DNA of 64,000 nt from an uncultured Christensenella sp. (GTDB lineage Bacteria > Bacillota > Clostridia > Christensenellales > UBA3700). A model generated the notes under the pieces. That model did not search any database, was not told the origin of the DNA, and worked only from the letters and a program-made list of their open reading frames with translations. Within the stretch, counting starts at the first letter, position 1, and each line of letters begins with the position of its first letter. The DNA lies in NCBI GenBank assembly GCA_910584035.1, contig CAJTZR010000001.1, positions 1-64,000 of the forward strand, read 5' to 3'. Shown piece by piece: positions 1-9,390 of the stretch. The translations under genes were made by a program, and so were the position numbers.

Positions 1-85
1 AATCTTACAAAACTATAGCCGAAAAGGCTTATTTAAGTACATAGATATATGTATTCTATGTATCCGAAAATAGGAGGTTTTTGCT

Positions 86-2320
86 ATGTTGAAAGACATT
101 AAAAATACGGGGATAGTTGCCTTGATTATATTCGTAATATGCTGTTTAGTTTTTGCAATATCTTTTAACTTTGTTGACACTAAAAATACTGGTATTGAAC
201 AATCTAGTAAGACTGCAAATGATGAGCAGACTCTAAATGAAACAGATTTTGATGCGGAAATTATTTTGAAAAGTGATACTAATGGAACTATTGCTGATAA
301 ATGGACACAAGCAATAAATTTGTCAAGAACAGATGGGCGAGAGGTTAAAGTTCAACTTGGGCAAAGTTGGACAGCAACTTACAATGCTGAAACTCAAATA
401 ACTGCCTTTGGAACTTATGCAGATGATGGGAATAATGGGTATAGTAATGGTGGGGGGTTGTATGTACCACCTAGTACTAATATAAAATTAAACCTTGCTG
501 GTTTTGCTATTAACAGAAATCAAATGAAATATAATCCTAAGGTTGGAGCAAATGTTATAACTGTAGCTGGAATTTTGTCTATTGTAGATACATCATACAA
601 TAGTGATGCGTTTAAGGAAGCATATGATAAGTACAAGGATAATAAAGATTCATTTATCAATAAAATAAACAATATTGCATCTGGAAAAATATGTGGTGGA
701 AACTTAGAAGGTATTGGTGGCGGAATTTATGTAGGGTCAACTGGTACGTTTAATATGTATGGTGGTAGAATTATGGATAACTCTGCGACTAGTGGCGGTG
801 GTATTTATTTTAATGGTACATTTAACTTTTATGATGGCTTGATTTGTGGCAATGAGGTTAATAATACTGCTGGTGGTTTAGGAGGAGGATTGTATTGCCA
901 AGGCGGTCAATTTAATATGTATAATGGCTTTATTGTTAACAACACTAATCAGTATTATGGTGGTGGTATTGATATAAGAGGTTTTGGCGAGACAAGAAGT
1001 TATGCAACTATCACTGGCGGAATAATTGCACATAATTATGCACAATTTGGTGGTGGAATTTCTATAAATAGCTTGGGGACACTTGATATACGTAATGCGG
1101 ATATCTCATATAATCTTACTTGGGGTAACTCTGCAGGTGTTTTGATTTGGACTGGTACAGCAGAGGGAAAAATTACAAATTGCACAATAACGCATAATAA
1201 AGCTTATCGTACAAATAATGGTGCAAATCCTGGAGGTGCTGGAGTACTTGCTAATAGCAAACTTGAAATTTATAATAGTGAGATTACTGATAATGAATTA
1301 TGGAATGGTGTTGATACAACACCTGGAGCGGGTGCAGGTATACGTTACGAAAATTCTCGTGAGCCATTGATGCTTGAAAATGTTTTGATAACAAGAAATG
1401 TTGCAAAATCAGATATAAATGACGGCACTAATGCTTTAGGTGGAGGTATTTACACTGTAAGTAATGTGCATATAAATGGAAATGTGCAAATATATGATAA
1501 CCTTGCACACGGCGTTGCATCTGATTTGTATTTGATGAATTCAAAAAAAGTTGTTGCGACTGGCAGTTTGGAAAATGAAAAAGGAATATCCAAGATAGGT
1601 ATAAAATTTGCACAAGGCTATTCTGATACTACTTTTACAACTGGATATACTGCAAATAATAGTGGTGTAAATCCTAATAAATATTTCTTTAATGATGATG
1701 GTGCGTATATGGCTATTGTTAGAGAGAATGAGCTACGCTTTGAAAAAACTATTGAAAGTGGCAAATATGACTTTGTATATTTAGAGAATGATTTGCGTAA
1801 AGCTTATACTGAAACTGGTTTTGTACATACAAAAAATGATTTTGATAAAAGTCAATTAGTAAATGATAAAAAAGTAGTTTTGGGAAAAATATCACCTAAT
1901 ACAAGCGTAAATGAATTTATAGGTAATTTAAATTTCGCAAGCAATATGTTAAAGTTGTATAACAATGATAATTTGATATACAACAAGGGTGAACAAACAC
2001 AATATAGCTCATTGTATGATAATGGCTTAGAGTTAGCAGTTGGAACTGGTTGGAAACTTGAGGTTTATGCAAGTAGTGGGAATAAGATAGAGGATATTTA
2101 TTTATCTGTACTAGGCGACATAACTGGTGATGGTAAGGTAAATGCAGCAGATTGTAACTATTTGAGGAAAATAGTAGTTAATAATGAGTTTAGTACATTG
2201 ACAGCGGAACAAAAGCTATCTGCATTAATCGTAAATAGAGGTAGAACACCAAACAATACAGACATACAAATTATATGGGAAGTAGTTTGTGGCAGAGTAG
2301 ATATTAATGACTTTATTTGA
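86..2320 (+). CDS. Secreted beta-helix surface protein with C-terminal dockerin-like domain
   Basis: The protein has 744 residues. A hydrophobic segment at about residues 10-29 acts as signal or membrane anchor. Residues of about 150-500 hold many Gly-rich turns (GGGIY, GGGLY, NxxxxYGGGI) spaced about 20-25 residues apart, the pattern of a right-handed parallel beta-helix of the pectate-lyase or adhesin type. From about residue 675 a dockerin-like calcium loop is visible (DITGDGKVNAAD followed by a helix). The second dockerin half (near NRGRTPNNTD) has lost most acidic ligands. No catalytic residues can be assigned. An AGGAGG at 72-77, 8 bases before the ATG, fixes the start. It is likely exported and tethered to, or displayed with, a cohesin partner, but no cohesin gene lies in the window. 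It could be an adhesin or a polysaccharide-binding or cleaving protein. Confidence 0.75.
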   Translation: MLKDIKNTGIVALIIFVICCLVFAISFNFVDTKNTGIEQSSKTANDEQTLNETDFDAEIILKSDTNGTIADKWTQAINLSRTDGREVKVQLGQSWTATYNAETQITAFGTYADDGNNGYSNGGGLYVPPSTNIKLNLAGFAINRNQMKYNPKVGANVITVAGILSIVDTSYNSDAFKEAYDKYKDNKDSFINKINNIASGKICGGNLEGIGGGIYVGSTGTFNMYGGRIMDNSATSGGGIYFNGTFNFYDGLICGNEVNNTAGGLGGGLYCQGGQFNMYNGFIVNNTNQYYGGGIDIRGFGETRSYATITGGIIAHNYAQFGGGISINSLGTLDIRNADISYNLTWGNSAGVLIWTGTAEGKITNCTITHNKAYRTNNGANPGGAGVLANSKLEIYNSEITDNELWNGVDTTPGAGAGIRYENSREPLMLENVLITRNVAKSDINDGTNALGGGIYTVSNVHINGNVQIYDNLAHGVASDLYLMNSKKVVATGSLENEKGISKIGIKFAQGYSDTTFTTGYTANNSGVNPNKYFFNDDGAYMAIVRENELRFEKTIESGKYDFVYLENDLRKAYTETGFVHTKNDFDKSQLVNDKKVVLGKISPNTSVNEFIGNLNFASNMLKLYNNDNLIYNKGEQTQYSSLYDNGLELAVGTGWKLEVYASSGNKIEDIYLSVLGDITGDGKVNAADCNYLRKIVVNNEFSTLTAEQKLSALIVNRGRTPNNTDIQIIWEVVCGRVDINDFI

Positions 2321-2343
2321 TAAATTGTAATTTTAAAGTTACG

Positions 2344-2383
2344 AAACCATTAAGTCAAATAAAAAACCATTAAGTCAAATAAA
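2344..2383. repeat. Exact 20-bp tandem duplication
   Basis: The unit AAACCATTAAGTCAAATAAA occurs twice head to tail, directly after the beta-helix protein gene. No function is evident. The rest of this 540-bp gap holds only a hairpin at 2530-2559 and very AT-rich DNA. Confidence 0.85.
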
Positions 2384-2529
2384 TATAGTCAGTATGTATT
2401 TTATTTGTGTTAAAGATGTTATCATCAAACAAATAGTTAATAAAATAGATATATAACAATAGCTATAGCTGAATTTTATTTAAATACATATTTAAATTTT
2501 AAGTTGTAAAAAATAATTGTAATAAAGCA

Positions 2530-2570
2530 AGCAAGGTGACGAATTTTCGTCACCTTGCTGTTTTAGCCAT
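2530..2570 (+). terminator. Rho-independent terminator, possibly bidirectional
   Basis: The hairpin has arms AGCAAGGTGACGAA and TTCGTCACCTTGCT with almost no loop, followed by TGTTTTAG and a later T-run. It lies between the beta-helix gene (+) and the 3' end of pepV (-). Confidence 0.6.
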
Positions 2571-2863
2571 TTTTACACTAAAAATATATTGAAATTACAA
2601 TTTAATTAATAAGTTTTTAAGCGTTATTTAGTAGATTTTAGATTTTAAAAATAAGCTTAAAGTGTTTAATAAATTCTATTTAAAATACAAAATTAATGTA
2701 ATATATTTATATCCAAACAACTCAAATGCAAAATGTTTTTTTAGAGCATATACTAAAAGATTACTTTTAAACTTGTTTGAATTTTATATTTTACAAATTA
2801 AAACAAGTAAGAAAAAAGATAATTTTATATTATACTTTTATTAAATTGCAAATTTATAGTGCT

Positions 2864-4159
2864 TTATTTTGCAAGCAATTCAATTGCTTTAACATAAATA
2901 TCATACATTTTTTGCAAGTCGGTAACTTTTGCACGCTCATTTTTTTGGTGAATTGTAGATTCTTGATTTGGGAAAATCGGACCAAAAGCCACTGCAGTAG
3001 GCAATGCTCTTGCATAAGTTCCACCACCAATAGTAATAGGTTGTAGCTTTTCACCAGTGACACTTTCATATGCTTCAAGTAAGCTTGTGCAAAGTGGGTG
3101 GTCGGGTGCTATATATAGTGGATTGTGGAAAAAGCCATATTCCACAGTGCCGTTTGAAAATGTTTTTGTTAGCTTTTCAAATAATTGCTCTCTTGTAATG
3201 CAAAGAGGGTGTCTTATATCTAAGCTGAAAGTAATACCCTCACTATCACTAGTGATTGTTCCAACATTTATTGTTAGTTTACCGCTTATTTTGTCCTCGC
3301 ATTTAATGTTATAGCCACTGCCGTCAGTGTTGCAGATTATATCTGCTAAGTTTTTTGCATTTCTGTCGTAATTGCCAAATAGTCTTAAAATTTTCCAAAA
3401 TGCATTGTCACCAATTTGAGGGGAACTGCCGTGTGCAGACTTGCCATAAGCAGTGATAGTGTTGCCGTCAATTATGACATTTTTGTCTGTGTTTTGATAG
3501 CTTTGTAAAGTTTTTGCCATTTCGTTATTAACAACGCAAACAACTTTATCCATAACCATATTAGCTCTTTCACCACCATTAATTGAAAGCAAATAAGATG
3601 GTTTTTTCATATGCACAGAAAAATATGCAACACCTTTTTCGCAGTTGATTACTGGAAAATCTCCGTCTGGAGTAAAGGCGATTGTAGGTATTTCCTCAAG
3701 TTCGCAATATTTATCTATGCAAAGCCAACCAGACTCCTCATCGCAACCAAAGATTATACGGATACGTTTATTTGGTACAAAACCATTGTCTACAAGTTGT
3801 TTTGTTGCAAATAGAGTAGCCATTATAGGACCTTTGTCATCAAGTACACCTCTGCCACAAAGATAACCATCAATTATCTCGCCAGAAAGTGTAGGTATAT
3901 CCCAATCATTGCCAAAAGGTACAGTGTCTAAGTGGCCTAAAATGCCAAGTAGCTCCTCCCCATTACCAATTTCCGCCCAGCCATAGTAGCCATTACCATA
4001 ATATGTCTTAAAACCTAAGTTTTCTGCAATGCGTAATGCTTTCCTTAAGCAATCGTCTACGCCGATTCCGAATGGTTTGCCGTCAATACTTTTACTTTCC
4101 ACACTATTTATTTTTATTAGCTCAGATGTAGCCTTTAAATACTCGTCAAAATAATTCAT
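2864..4159 (-). CDS. pepV: M20 family dipeptidase (PepV-like)
   Basis: This 431-residue zinc peptidase cleaves short peptides in the cytosol. The family metal ligands are visible: GHLDTVPFG (H76, D78), GRGVLDDKGP (D107/D108) and GCDEESG (general base and metal Glu at 141/142). A late conserved His sits near the C-terminus (PNQESTIHQKNE). The length (family about 460) and the inserted lid domain fit PepV/Xaa-His dipeptidase rather than ArgE or DapE. It is a monocistronic gene divergent from radC. The ArgE reading is unlikely because the window's arginine pathway uses ArgJ recycling. Confidence 0.85.
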   Translation of the reverse strand: MNYFDEYLKATSELIKINSVESKSIDGKPFGIGVDDCLRKALRIAENLGFKTYYGNGYYGWAEIGNGEELLGILGHLDTVPFGNDWDIPTLSGEIIDGYLCGRGVLDDKGPIMATLFATKQLVDNGFVPNKRIRIIFGCDEESGWLCIDKYCELEEIPTIAFTPDGDFPVINCEKGVAYFSVHMKKPSYLLSINGGERANMVMDKVVCVVNNEMAKTLQSYQNTDKNVIIDGNTITAYGKSAHGSSPQIGDNAFWKILRLFGNYDRNAKNLADIICNTDGSGYNIKCEDKISGKLTINVGTITSDSEGITFSLDIRHPLCITREQLFEKLTKTFSNGTVEYGFFHNPLYIAPDHPLCTSLLEAYESVTGEKLQPITIGGGTYARALPTAVAFGPIFPNQESTIHQKNERAKVTDLQKMYDIYVKAIELLAK

Positions 4160-4346
4160 AATTACCTCTAAAAAATTAATATGTTTTGTTTAAATTAATA
4201 ATAACAAACAAGTTATTTATTATAAGATTAGTTACAAAAAAACATAAAAATTTAAAATTAATTTCAATTTATTTATAATATATATCATTATTATATACTA
4301 AATTTAAATAAATGAGAACTAATTTAAAACAAAATAATATAAAACA

Positions 4347-4376
4347 TTGCAAAATTATATAAGTATGTGCTATAAT
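4347..4376 (+). promoter_or_regulatory. Sigma-A promoter of radC
   Basis: TTGCAA, an 18-bp spacer and TATAAT, with an extended -10 (TGC directly before TATAAT), lie 38 bp before the radC start. Confidence 0.6.
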
Positions 4377-4414
4377 ATGTAAGAGTAATCTTATTTTACT
4401 ATTAGAGGTGAAAT

Positions 4415-5182
4415 ATGGCAATACACGATGGTCATAGAAATAGAATGCGACAACGTATAGAAAAGGACGGAATTGAGAGTTTGCAAGAACACGAGATTCT
4501 GGAATATTTGTTATATGCCGTTGTTCCCAGAAAAGATACGAACGAACTTGCACATAAAATAATTGAGATATGTGGCAACCTAAATGGCGTATTTGACCAA
4601 TCAGTTGAAAGATTACAGAAAATAGAGGGTGTAACATACAATATGGCGATATTCTTGTCAAGTATGAGCGGTATTATACGCAGGTATTTGTTACTTGAAG
4701 AAAGCGGAATCAATATTGCAAATGTTCAAGAATGCGTTAAAATTATGCGACCAATTTTTGAAACGCTTAAGTATGAGGAAATGCATATGTTATTAGGCAA
4801 TTCAAAAGGAAGGTACTTAAAGCGAGTTTTGGTTTCAAAAGGTAGTGCAAGTGAAGTTCATTGTAATGTACGTGATTTAGTTGATATTGCTTTAAGAAAC
4901 AATGCTTCAAGAGTGGTAATTATACACAATCATCCGTCAAATCATCCACAACCTTCGTTTGCAGATGACTTGTTGACAGAAAAGATATTTATGGCATTTA
5001 ATATGATAGGTATAAAATTTCAAGACCATATAATTGTAACCAAAGATGGCTACTTTTCTTATTCAGAAAATGGTGTATTAACAGATATGAGTAATGGTTT
5101 AGTAACCTTTCAACAAGGCACAATAGGTCGATTGCAGTATGTGCCTACACCTAAACAGCAGTTAGATATGTCCGATTATTAA
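4415..5182 (+). CDS. radC: RadC-family JAMM-domain protein
   Basis: The protein has 255 residues. An N-terminal helix-hairpin-helix region (about 20-90, with KIEGVTYNMAIFLSSM) is followed by an MPN/JAB domain with the metal motif HNHPSNHPQPSFADD at about residues 169-183, which matches the RadC signature HxHP(x)nSxxD. RadC was named for DNA repair, but that role is disputed and its substrate is unknown. The usual HNHPSG is HNHPSN here, a small deviation that keeps the ligands. The start follows AGAGGTG with good spacing. It has its own promoter; the next gene, gltX, has its own ribosome site 53 bp downstream. Confidence 0.85.
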   Translation: MAIHDGHRNRMRQRIEKDGIESLQEHEILEYLLYAVVPRKDTNELAHKIIEICGNLNGVFDQSVERLQKIEGVTYNMAIFLSSMSGIIRRYLLLEESGINIANVQECVKIMRPIFETLKYEEMHMLLGNSKGRYLKRVLVSKGSASEVHCNVRDLVDIALRNNASRVVIIHNHPSNHPQPSFADDLLTEKIFMAFNMIGIKFQDHIIVTKDGYFSYSENGVLTDMSNGLVTFQQGTIGRLQYVPTPKQQLDMSDY

Positions 5183-5234
5183 AAAATAAAGAATAGATAA
5201 AGATAGAATATTTGAGAATTTAAGGAGCGAGTAT

Positions 5235-6671
5235 ATGGAGATTAGAACAAGATTTGCACCAAGTCCTACTGGTTTTATGCACGTAGGAAATTTAAGGACT
5301 TGTTTATATGGTTATCTTTTTGCTAAAAAGAATAACGGCAAATTTATTTTAAGAATAGAGGACACTGACCAAGAAAGATATGTTGAGGGTGCGGTGGAAA
5401 CAATATATAAAACATTACAAAAAGCGGGGATTGTTCACGATGAGGGACCAGATAAGGACGGCGGAGTTGGACCTTATATCCAAAGTGAAAGAAAGGCAAT
5501 TTACCTAGAGTATGCTAAAAAGTTGGTTGAATTAGGCGGTGCGTACTATTGTTTTTGCGATAAAGAGAGATTGGATAGCCTTGCTGGCGAAAATGGTATA
5601 AAAAAATATGATAAACATTGCTTGAATTTATCTAAAGCTGAGGTGCAAGCAAAACTAGATAGTGGCGAGCCATATGTAATAAGACAAAATATCCCTCAAG
5701 AGGGTGTATCTTCTTACATAGATATGGTTTTTGGTGAGATTAGCGTGCCAAATTGTGATATGGAAGACGGCATTTTGATTAAAAGTGATGGTATGCCTAC
5801 ATATAACTTTGCAAATGTTGTTGATGACCATCTAATGAAAATAAGTCACGTTATACGTGGTATGGAATATTTGTCAAGCACACCTAAGTATAACTTGATG
5901 TATGATGCTTTTGGTTGGGAAAGACCGCAATATATGCACTTGCCACCTATTATGAGAGATGCAACACATAAGCTTTCAAAAAGGCACGGCGATGCAAACT
6001 TTGAGGACTTTTTGGAAAAGGGTTATCTAGTACCTGCTATTGTAAACTACATAGCACTTTTGGGTTGGGCACCTAGTGATAATAGAGAAAAAATGTCAAT
6101 GGCAGAGCTTATGGATGCCTTTGATGTTAAAGGAATTAGTAAGAGCGGCAGTATTTTGGACGAGGCAAAAATGAAATGGTTAAATTCTCAATATATCAAG
6201 GAGTTGAGTGTTGAGAAATTTGTAGCACTTGCAAAACCATTCTTTGAGCAAAGTAAGGCTGCTGGCAAGTATGATTATAATAAACTTGCGGTGCTATTAA
6301 TTCCAAGACTGGAAATTTTGAGTGATATACCTAGCAAAATAGACTTTTTAGAGGAATTTGAGGGTTACGACTTAGAGCTTTACGAAAACAAAAAGAACAA
6401 AATGGACAAGCAGATTGCTATTGAAATTTTGGAAAAGAGTATTCCGTTATTTGAGGACACAAGCGATTTTAGTGAGGAAAACTTGCAAAACATTATTGCA
6501 AATATAATTGAGCAAGGCGGATATAAAAAGGGACAAGTATTTTTGACAATTAGGCTTGCTTTGACTGGGGCTCAAATGACACCAGGCGGTGCGACTGAAA
6601 TGGCGGACTTGTTAGGCAAGGCTGAAAGTATGCGTAGACTAAAATACAGTTTGAACTACTTAAAGGGGTGA
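5235..6671 (+). CDS. gltX: Glutamyl-tRNA synthetase
   Basis: This class I synthetase of 478 residues charges tRNA-Glu, and probably also tRNA-Gln as a non-discriminating enzyme in this lineage. The HIGH-type motif is FAPSPTGFMHVGN (residues 6-18; the His-Val-Gly-Asn form is a slight variant). The KMSKS-type motif is KLSKRHG at about residue 244. The length is normal. The start follows AAGGAGCGAG. The stop codon lies next to the mrnC start, so the two are probably translationally coupled. In Bacillus, cysS stands beside mrnC-rlmB; here gltX occupies that place. Confidence 0.95.
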   Translation: MEIRTRFAPSPTGFMHVGNLRTCLYGYLFAKKNNGKFILRIEDTDQERYVEGAVETIYKTLQKAGIVHDEGPDKDGGVGPYIQSERKAIYLEYAKKLVELGGAYYCFCDKERLDSLAGENGIKKYDKHCLNLSKAEVQAKLDSGEPYVIRQNIPQEGVSSYIDMVFGEISVPNCDMEDGILIKSDGMPTYNFANVVDDHLMKISHVIRGMEYLSSTPKYNLMYDAFGWERPQYMHLPPIMRDATHKLSKRHGDANFEDFLEKGYLVPAIVNYIALLGWAPSDNREKMSMAELMDAFDVKGISKSGSILDEAKMKWLNSQYIKELSVEKFVALAKPFFEQSKAAGKYDYNKLAVLLIPRLEILSDIPSKIDFLEEFEGYDLELYENKKNKMDKQIAIEILEKSIPLFEDTSDFSEENLQNIIANIIEQGGYKKGQVFLTIRLALTGAQMTPGGATEMADLLGKAESMRRLKYSLNYLKG

Positions 6672-6673
6672 AT

Positions 6674-7075
6674 ATGAAAGGATATTTACCTATTACAAAA
6701 CCATATCTTACTGAAAAGGAAATATTGGGACTTAATCCGTTGGTGCTTGCATTTGTAGGGGATAGCGTGCAACAGCTTATGGTGCGTACAAAACTTGCTT
6801 GCAATACTACCGCCAAAGCGGGGGAGTTGCATAAACTACAAGCCGAACAAATTAAGGCATCTGCACAAGCAAAGTATATGGATGAGATAATGTCTATTTT
6901 GACAGAAGAAGAAATTGCCGTATTTAAGCGTGCAAGGAATAGTCATATGAACACCATAGCAAAAAATGCAACCATTGCAGACTACAAAAAGGCGAGTGGC
7001 TTTGAGGCAGTAATTGGGTATCTTTATTTGCTTGGTAAAAACGAAAGATTGCAAGAGTTGTTTGAAAAAATTTAA
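6674..7075 (+). CDS. mrnC: Mini-ribonuclease III
   Basis: The protein has 133 residues and is an RNase III catalytic domain without a dsRNA-binding domain. It matures 23S rRNA ends in Bacillus relatives. The family signature LNPLVLAFVGDSVQQLMVR is near the N-terminus, and the helix FEAVIGYLYLLG near the C-terminus carries the second acidic site. I choose ATG at 6674, not GTG at 6668, because AGGGG (6664-6668) is then a proper ribosome site; it overlaps the gltX stop. It is followed by thyA-folA and rlmB, the usual mrnC neighbour. Confidence 0.9.
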   Translation: MKGYLPITKPYLTEKEILGLNPLVLAFVGDSVQQLMVRTKLACNTTAKAGELHKLQAEQIKASAQAKYMDEIMSILTEEEIAVFKRARNSHMNTIAKNATIADYKKASGFEAVIGYLYLLGKNERLQELFEKI

Positions 7076-7148
7076 GAGAATAATAAGTTTAAATGGATAT
7101 TTAAGCTGTATTATGGCAAAATAATAACAAAAATATGTAGGAGGCAAT

Positions 7149-7979
7149 ATGAGTAAGGCTGATGAAATTTTTATCCAAAATATGAAAGACATTTTGAATA
7201 ATGGCGTTTGGGATACAAATTTACCAGTGCGTCCAAAGTGGAGCGATGGAACACCTGCACATACAGTAAAAAAGTTTGGTATAGTTAATAGATATAATTT
7301 GCAAGAAGAATTCCCTATTTTGACAATAAGGAAAACCTTTTTTAAATCTTGCGTGGACGAGCTTTTGTGGATATGGCAGAAAAAAAGTAATAATATCAAA
7401 GATTTAAACTCAAAGATTTGGAACCAATGGGCAGACGAAAATGGCTCAATAGGTAAAGCATATGGCTATCAATTGGGTGTTAAACATTTGTATCGTGAGG
7501 GCGAGTTTGACCAAGTTGATAGAGTTCTTTATGATTTAAAAAATAATCCGTCAAGTCGCAGAATAATGACAAACATTTATAATTTTGCTGATTTGCACGA
7601 AATGAACTTATATCCTTGTGCATATTCAATGACATTTAATGTCTCTGGTGATACTTTAAATGGTATTTTAAATCAACGTTCTAACGATATGCTTACTGCA
7701 AATAACTGGAATGTTGTACAATATGCAATTTTGCTTATTATGTTTGCTCAAGTATCTGGCTTGAAAGTTGGTGAACTTGTTCACGTTATAGCAGATGCTC
7801 ATATTTATGATAGACACATACCTATGGTTGAGGACATAATTGGTCAAAAGCAGTTTACTGCTCCAAAACTTGAGGTGGACACAAGTATTAAAAACTTTTA
7901 TGATTTTACTGTTGATAGTTTTAAATTAATTGATTATAACTGCAATGATAAAAAATATGAAATACCAGTTGCAGAGTAA
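7149..7979 (+). CDS. thyA: Thymidylate synthase (phage phi3T / Bacillus ThyA type)
   Basis: This 276-residue enzyme methylates dUMP to dTMP with methylene-tetrahydrofolate. The catalytic Cys is in LYPCAYS (about residue 157). The common PCH His is replaced, as in the phi3T/B. subtilis ThyA subgroup (PCVY). Other family blocks are present: NNPSSRR for phosphate binding, QRSNDMLTANNWNVVQYA, HVIADAHIYDRH and the short acidic-tail end. AGGAGG precedes the ATG. It is followed 8 bp later by folA, so the two form a folate-cycle pair. The pair sits between mrnC and rlmB, where other Firmicutes often have thyX. Confidence 0.93.
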   Translation: MSKADEIFIQNMKDILNNGVWDTNLPVRPKWSDGTPAHTVKKFGIVNRYNLQEEFPILTIRKTFFKSCVDELLWIWQKKSNNIKDLNSKIWNQWADENGSIGKAYGYQLGVKHLYREGEFDQVDRVLYDLKNNPSSRRIMTNIYNFADLHEMNLYPCAYSMTFNVSGDTLNGILNQRSNDMLTANNWNVVQYAILLIMFAQVSGLKVGELVHVIADAHIYDRHIPMVEDIIGQKQFTAPKLEVDTSIKNFYDFTVDSFKLIDYNCNDKKYEIPVAE

Positions 7980-7987
7980 GGATATAA

Positions 7988-8488
7988 ATGAGAGCAATTT
8001 TACACATAGACAAAGAATGGGGAATTGGTAAAAATAATGATTTAATGTTTTCTATTCCTCTAGATATGAAATTTTTTAGGGAAACAACAATAAATAAGGT
8101 TGTCGTAATGGGAAATAATACTTTGAAATCTTTTCCAAATGGAGCACCACTTAAAAATAGGGTTAATATTGTATTATCCCGCAGTGCTGATAACAAAGAT
8201 TGTATTATGGTTAAATCACTAGACGAATTATTTGTTGAACTGAAAAAATATGATACGAATGATATATATGTCATTGGTGGGGCAAGTATTTATAAGGCAT
8301 TGTTACCATATTGTAGTGAAGTATTAGTAACAAAAGTTAATGCAATTGGTGGTGCAGATACTTTTTTTGAAAATCTAGATAATAATAAAGACTTTTCATT
8401 AATTTATGAAAGCGAACCATTGGAAACAAATGGTTATACTATACAATTTACTACATACAAAAATACAGCTTTAAAAGAGATTTTATAA
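7988..8488 (+). CDS. folA: Dihydrofolate reductase
   Basis: The protein has 166 residues and regenerates tetrahydrofolate from the dihydrofolate that ThyA produces. Family marks are the GIGKNNDLMFSIPLDMKFFRE block (Trp/Gly loop and the active-site Asp at about residue 27), VVMGNNTLKSFP for NADPH binding and IYVIGGASIY. The short 8-bp gap after thyA suggests one transcript. The ribosome site is weak (aaGGAT), which fits coupling to thyA. Confidence 0.92.
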   Translation: MRAILHIDKEWGIGKNNDLMFSIPLDMKFFRETTINKVVVMGNNTLKSFPNGAPLKNRVNIVLSRSADNKDCIMVKSLDELFVELKKYDTNDIYVIGGASIYKALLPYCSEVLVTKVNAIGGADTFFENLDNNKDFSLIYESEPLETNGYTIQFTTYKNTALKEIL

Positions 8489-8581
8489 AATAAATTCAAT
8501 TTTAGTTTAATGATTAATTAGGTAGTAATGCTTAAGTTGTGGGAAAGTATAATACCATAATAAAGAAAAAGGTAGATTAAT

Positions 8582-9301
8582 ATGATTATTGAGGGTAAAA
8601 ACGCTGTTAAAGAGGCTTTGAAAAGTGGCGTTACAATTTCTGAATTGAAAGTACAAAAAGGTATTCACGACAACGAAAATTTAGTTGGGCTAGCAAAGGA
8701 AAAATGCGTAAAGTTCGCTTTTTATGACAAAGCCAAACTAGATAAATTAAGCGAGAGTAAAAGACATCAAGGCTTTATAGCAGTTGCATCTGAATTTAAA
8801 TATTCAACAATTGAGGATATGATTCAGCTTGCAAAACAAAAAAAAGAAAATTTGTTTTTGCTTATTTTAGACGGGCTTGAGGACCCTCACAATGTAGGTA
8901 GTATTTTAAGGGTTGCCGATTGTAGCGGTGTACACGGCGTAGTTGTGGCTAAGCATAGAGCGTGTGCGATTACAGATACTGTTGTTAAAATATCTAGCGG
9001 TGCAAGCAATTATGTTAAGGTTGCAATGGTTACAAATATTAATGACACTATACGTGAACTTAAGGATAATTTTGTAACTATACTATGTGCTGAGGCAGAC
9101 GGCGACAATATGTATAATACAAATATGACTGGCGATATAGCTGTTGTGATAGGCAGTGAGGGGAAAGGTGTTAAACCACTTACACGCAAATTGTGTGACA
9201 AAGCAATAAGCATACCTATGAAAGGAAATGTAAATTCCTTAAACGCATCAGTTGCAACTGGGGTTATAGCATTTGAGGTGTTAAGACAAAGAAATAATTG
9301 A
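8582..9301 (+). CDS. rlmB: RlmB-type 23S rRNA 2'-O-methyltransferase (TrmH/SpoU family)
   Basis: The protein has 239 residues. Residues 1-75 form the L30e-like RNA-binding domain (MIIEGKNAVKEAL). Residues of about 93-238 form the knotted SPOUT domain with LDGLEDPHNVGSILRVAD, VVIGSEGKGV and SIPMKGNVNSLNASVA, the three SpoU motifs. It methylates a guanosine of 23S rRNA using SAM. It lies two genes after mrnC, as in many Firmicutes, which supports RlmB over the tRNA enzyme TrmH. Confidence 0.88.
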   Translation: MIIEGKNAVKEALKSGVTISELKVQKGIHDNENLVGLAKEKCVKFAFYDKAKLDKLSESKRHQGFIAVASEFKYSTIEDMIQLAKQKKENLFLLILDGLEDPHNVGSILRVADCSGVHGVVVAKHRACAITDTVVKISSGASNYVKVAMVTNINDTIRELKDNFVTILCAEADGDNMYNTNMTGDIAVVIGSEGKGVKPLTRKLCDKAISIPMKGNVNSLNASVATGVIAFEVLRQRNN

Positions 9302-9390
9302 AAAACCATTTGAAAATCGATAGTAAAATGCAAAATTTATACTTTTATAGCGTGAATTTATTGTAAAATAACAACTATAGAGGGGTAATT

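Noticed and set aside
1..85. Short stems (AGCCGAAAAGGCT; ACATAGA/TCTATGT) before the first gene, reminiscent of a riboswitch end
   Set aside because: Too little sequence is in the window, and no known riboswitch core can be matched.
2662..2844. 60-codon plus-strand frame before pepV
   Set aside because: It lacks a ribosome site, its composition is that of AT-rich noise, and it lies in a gap with no conserved features.
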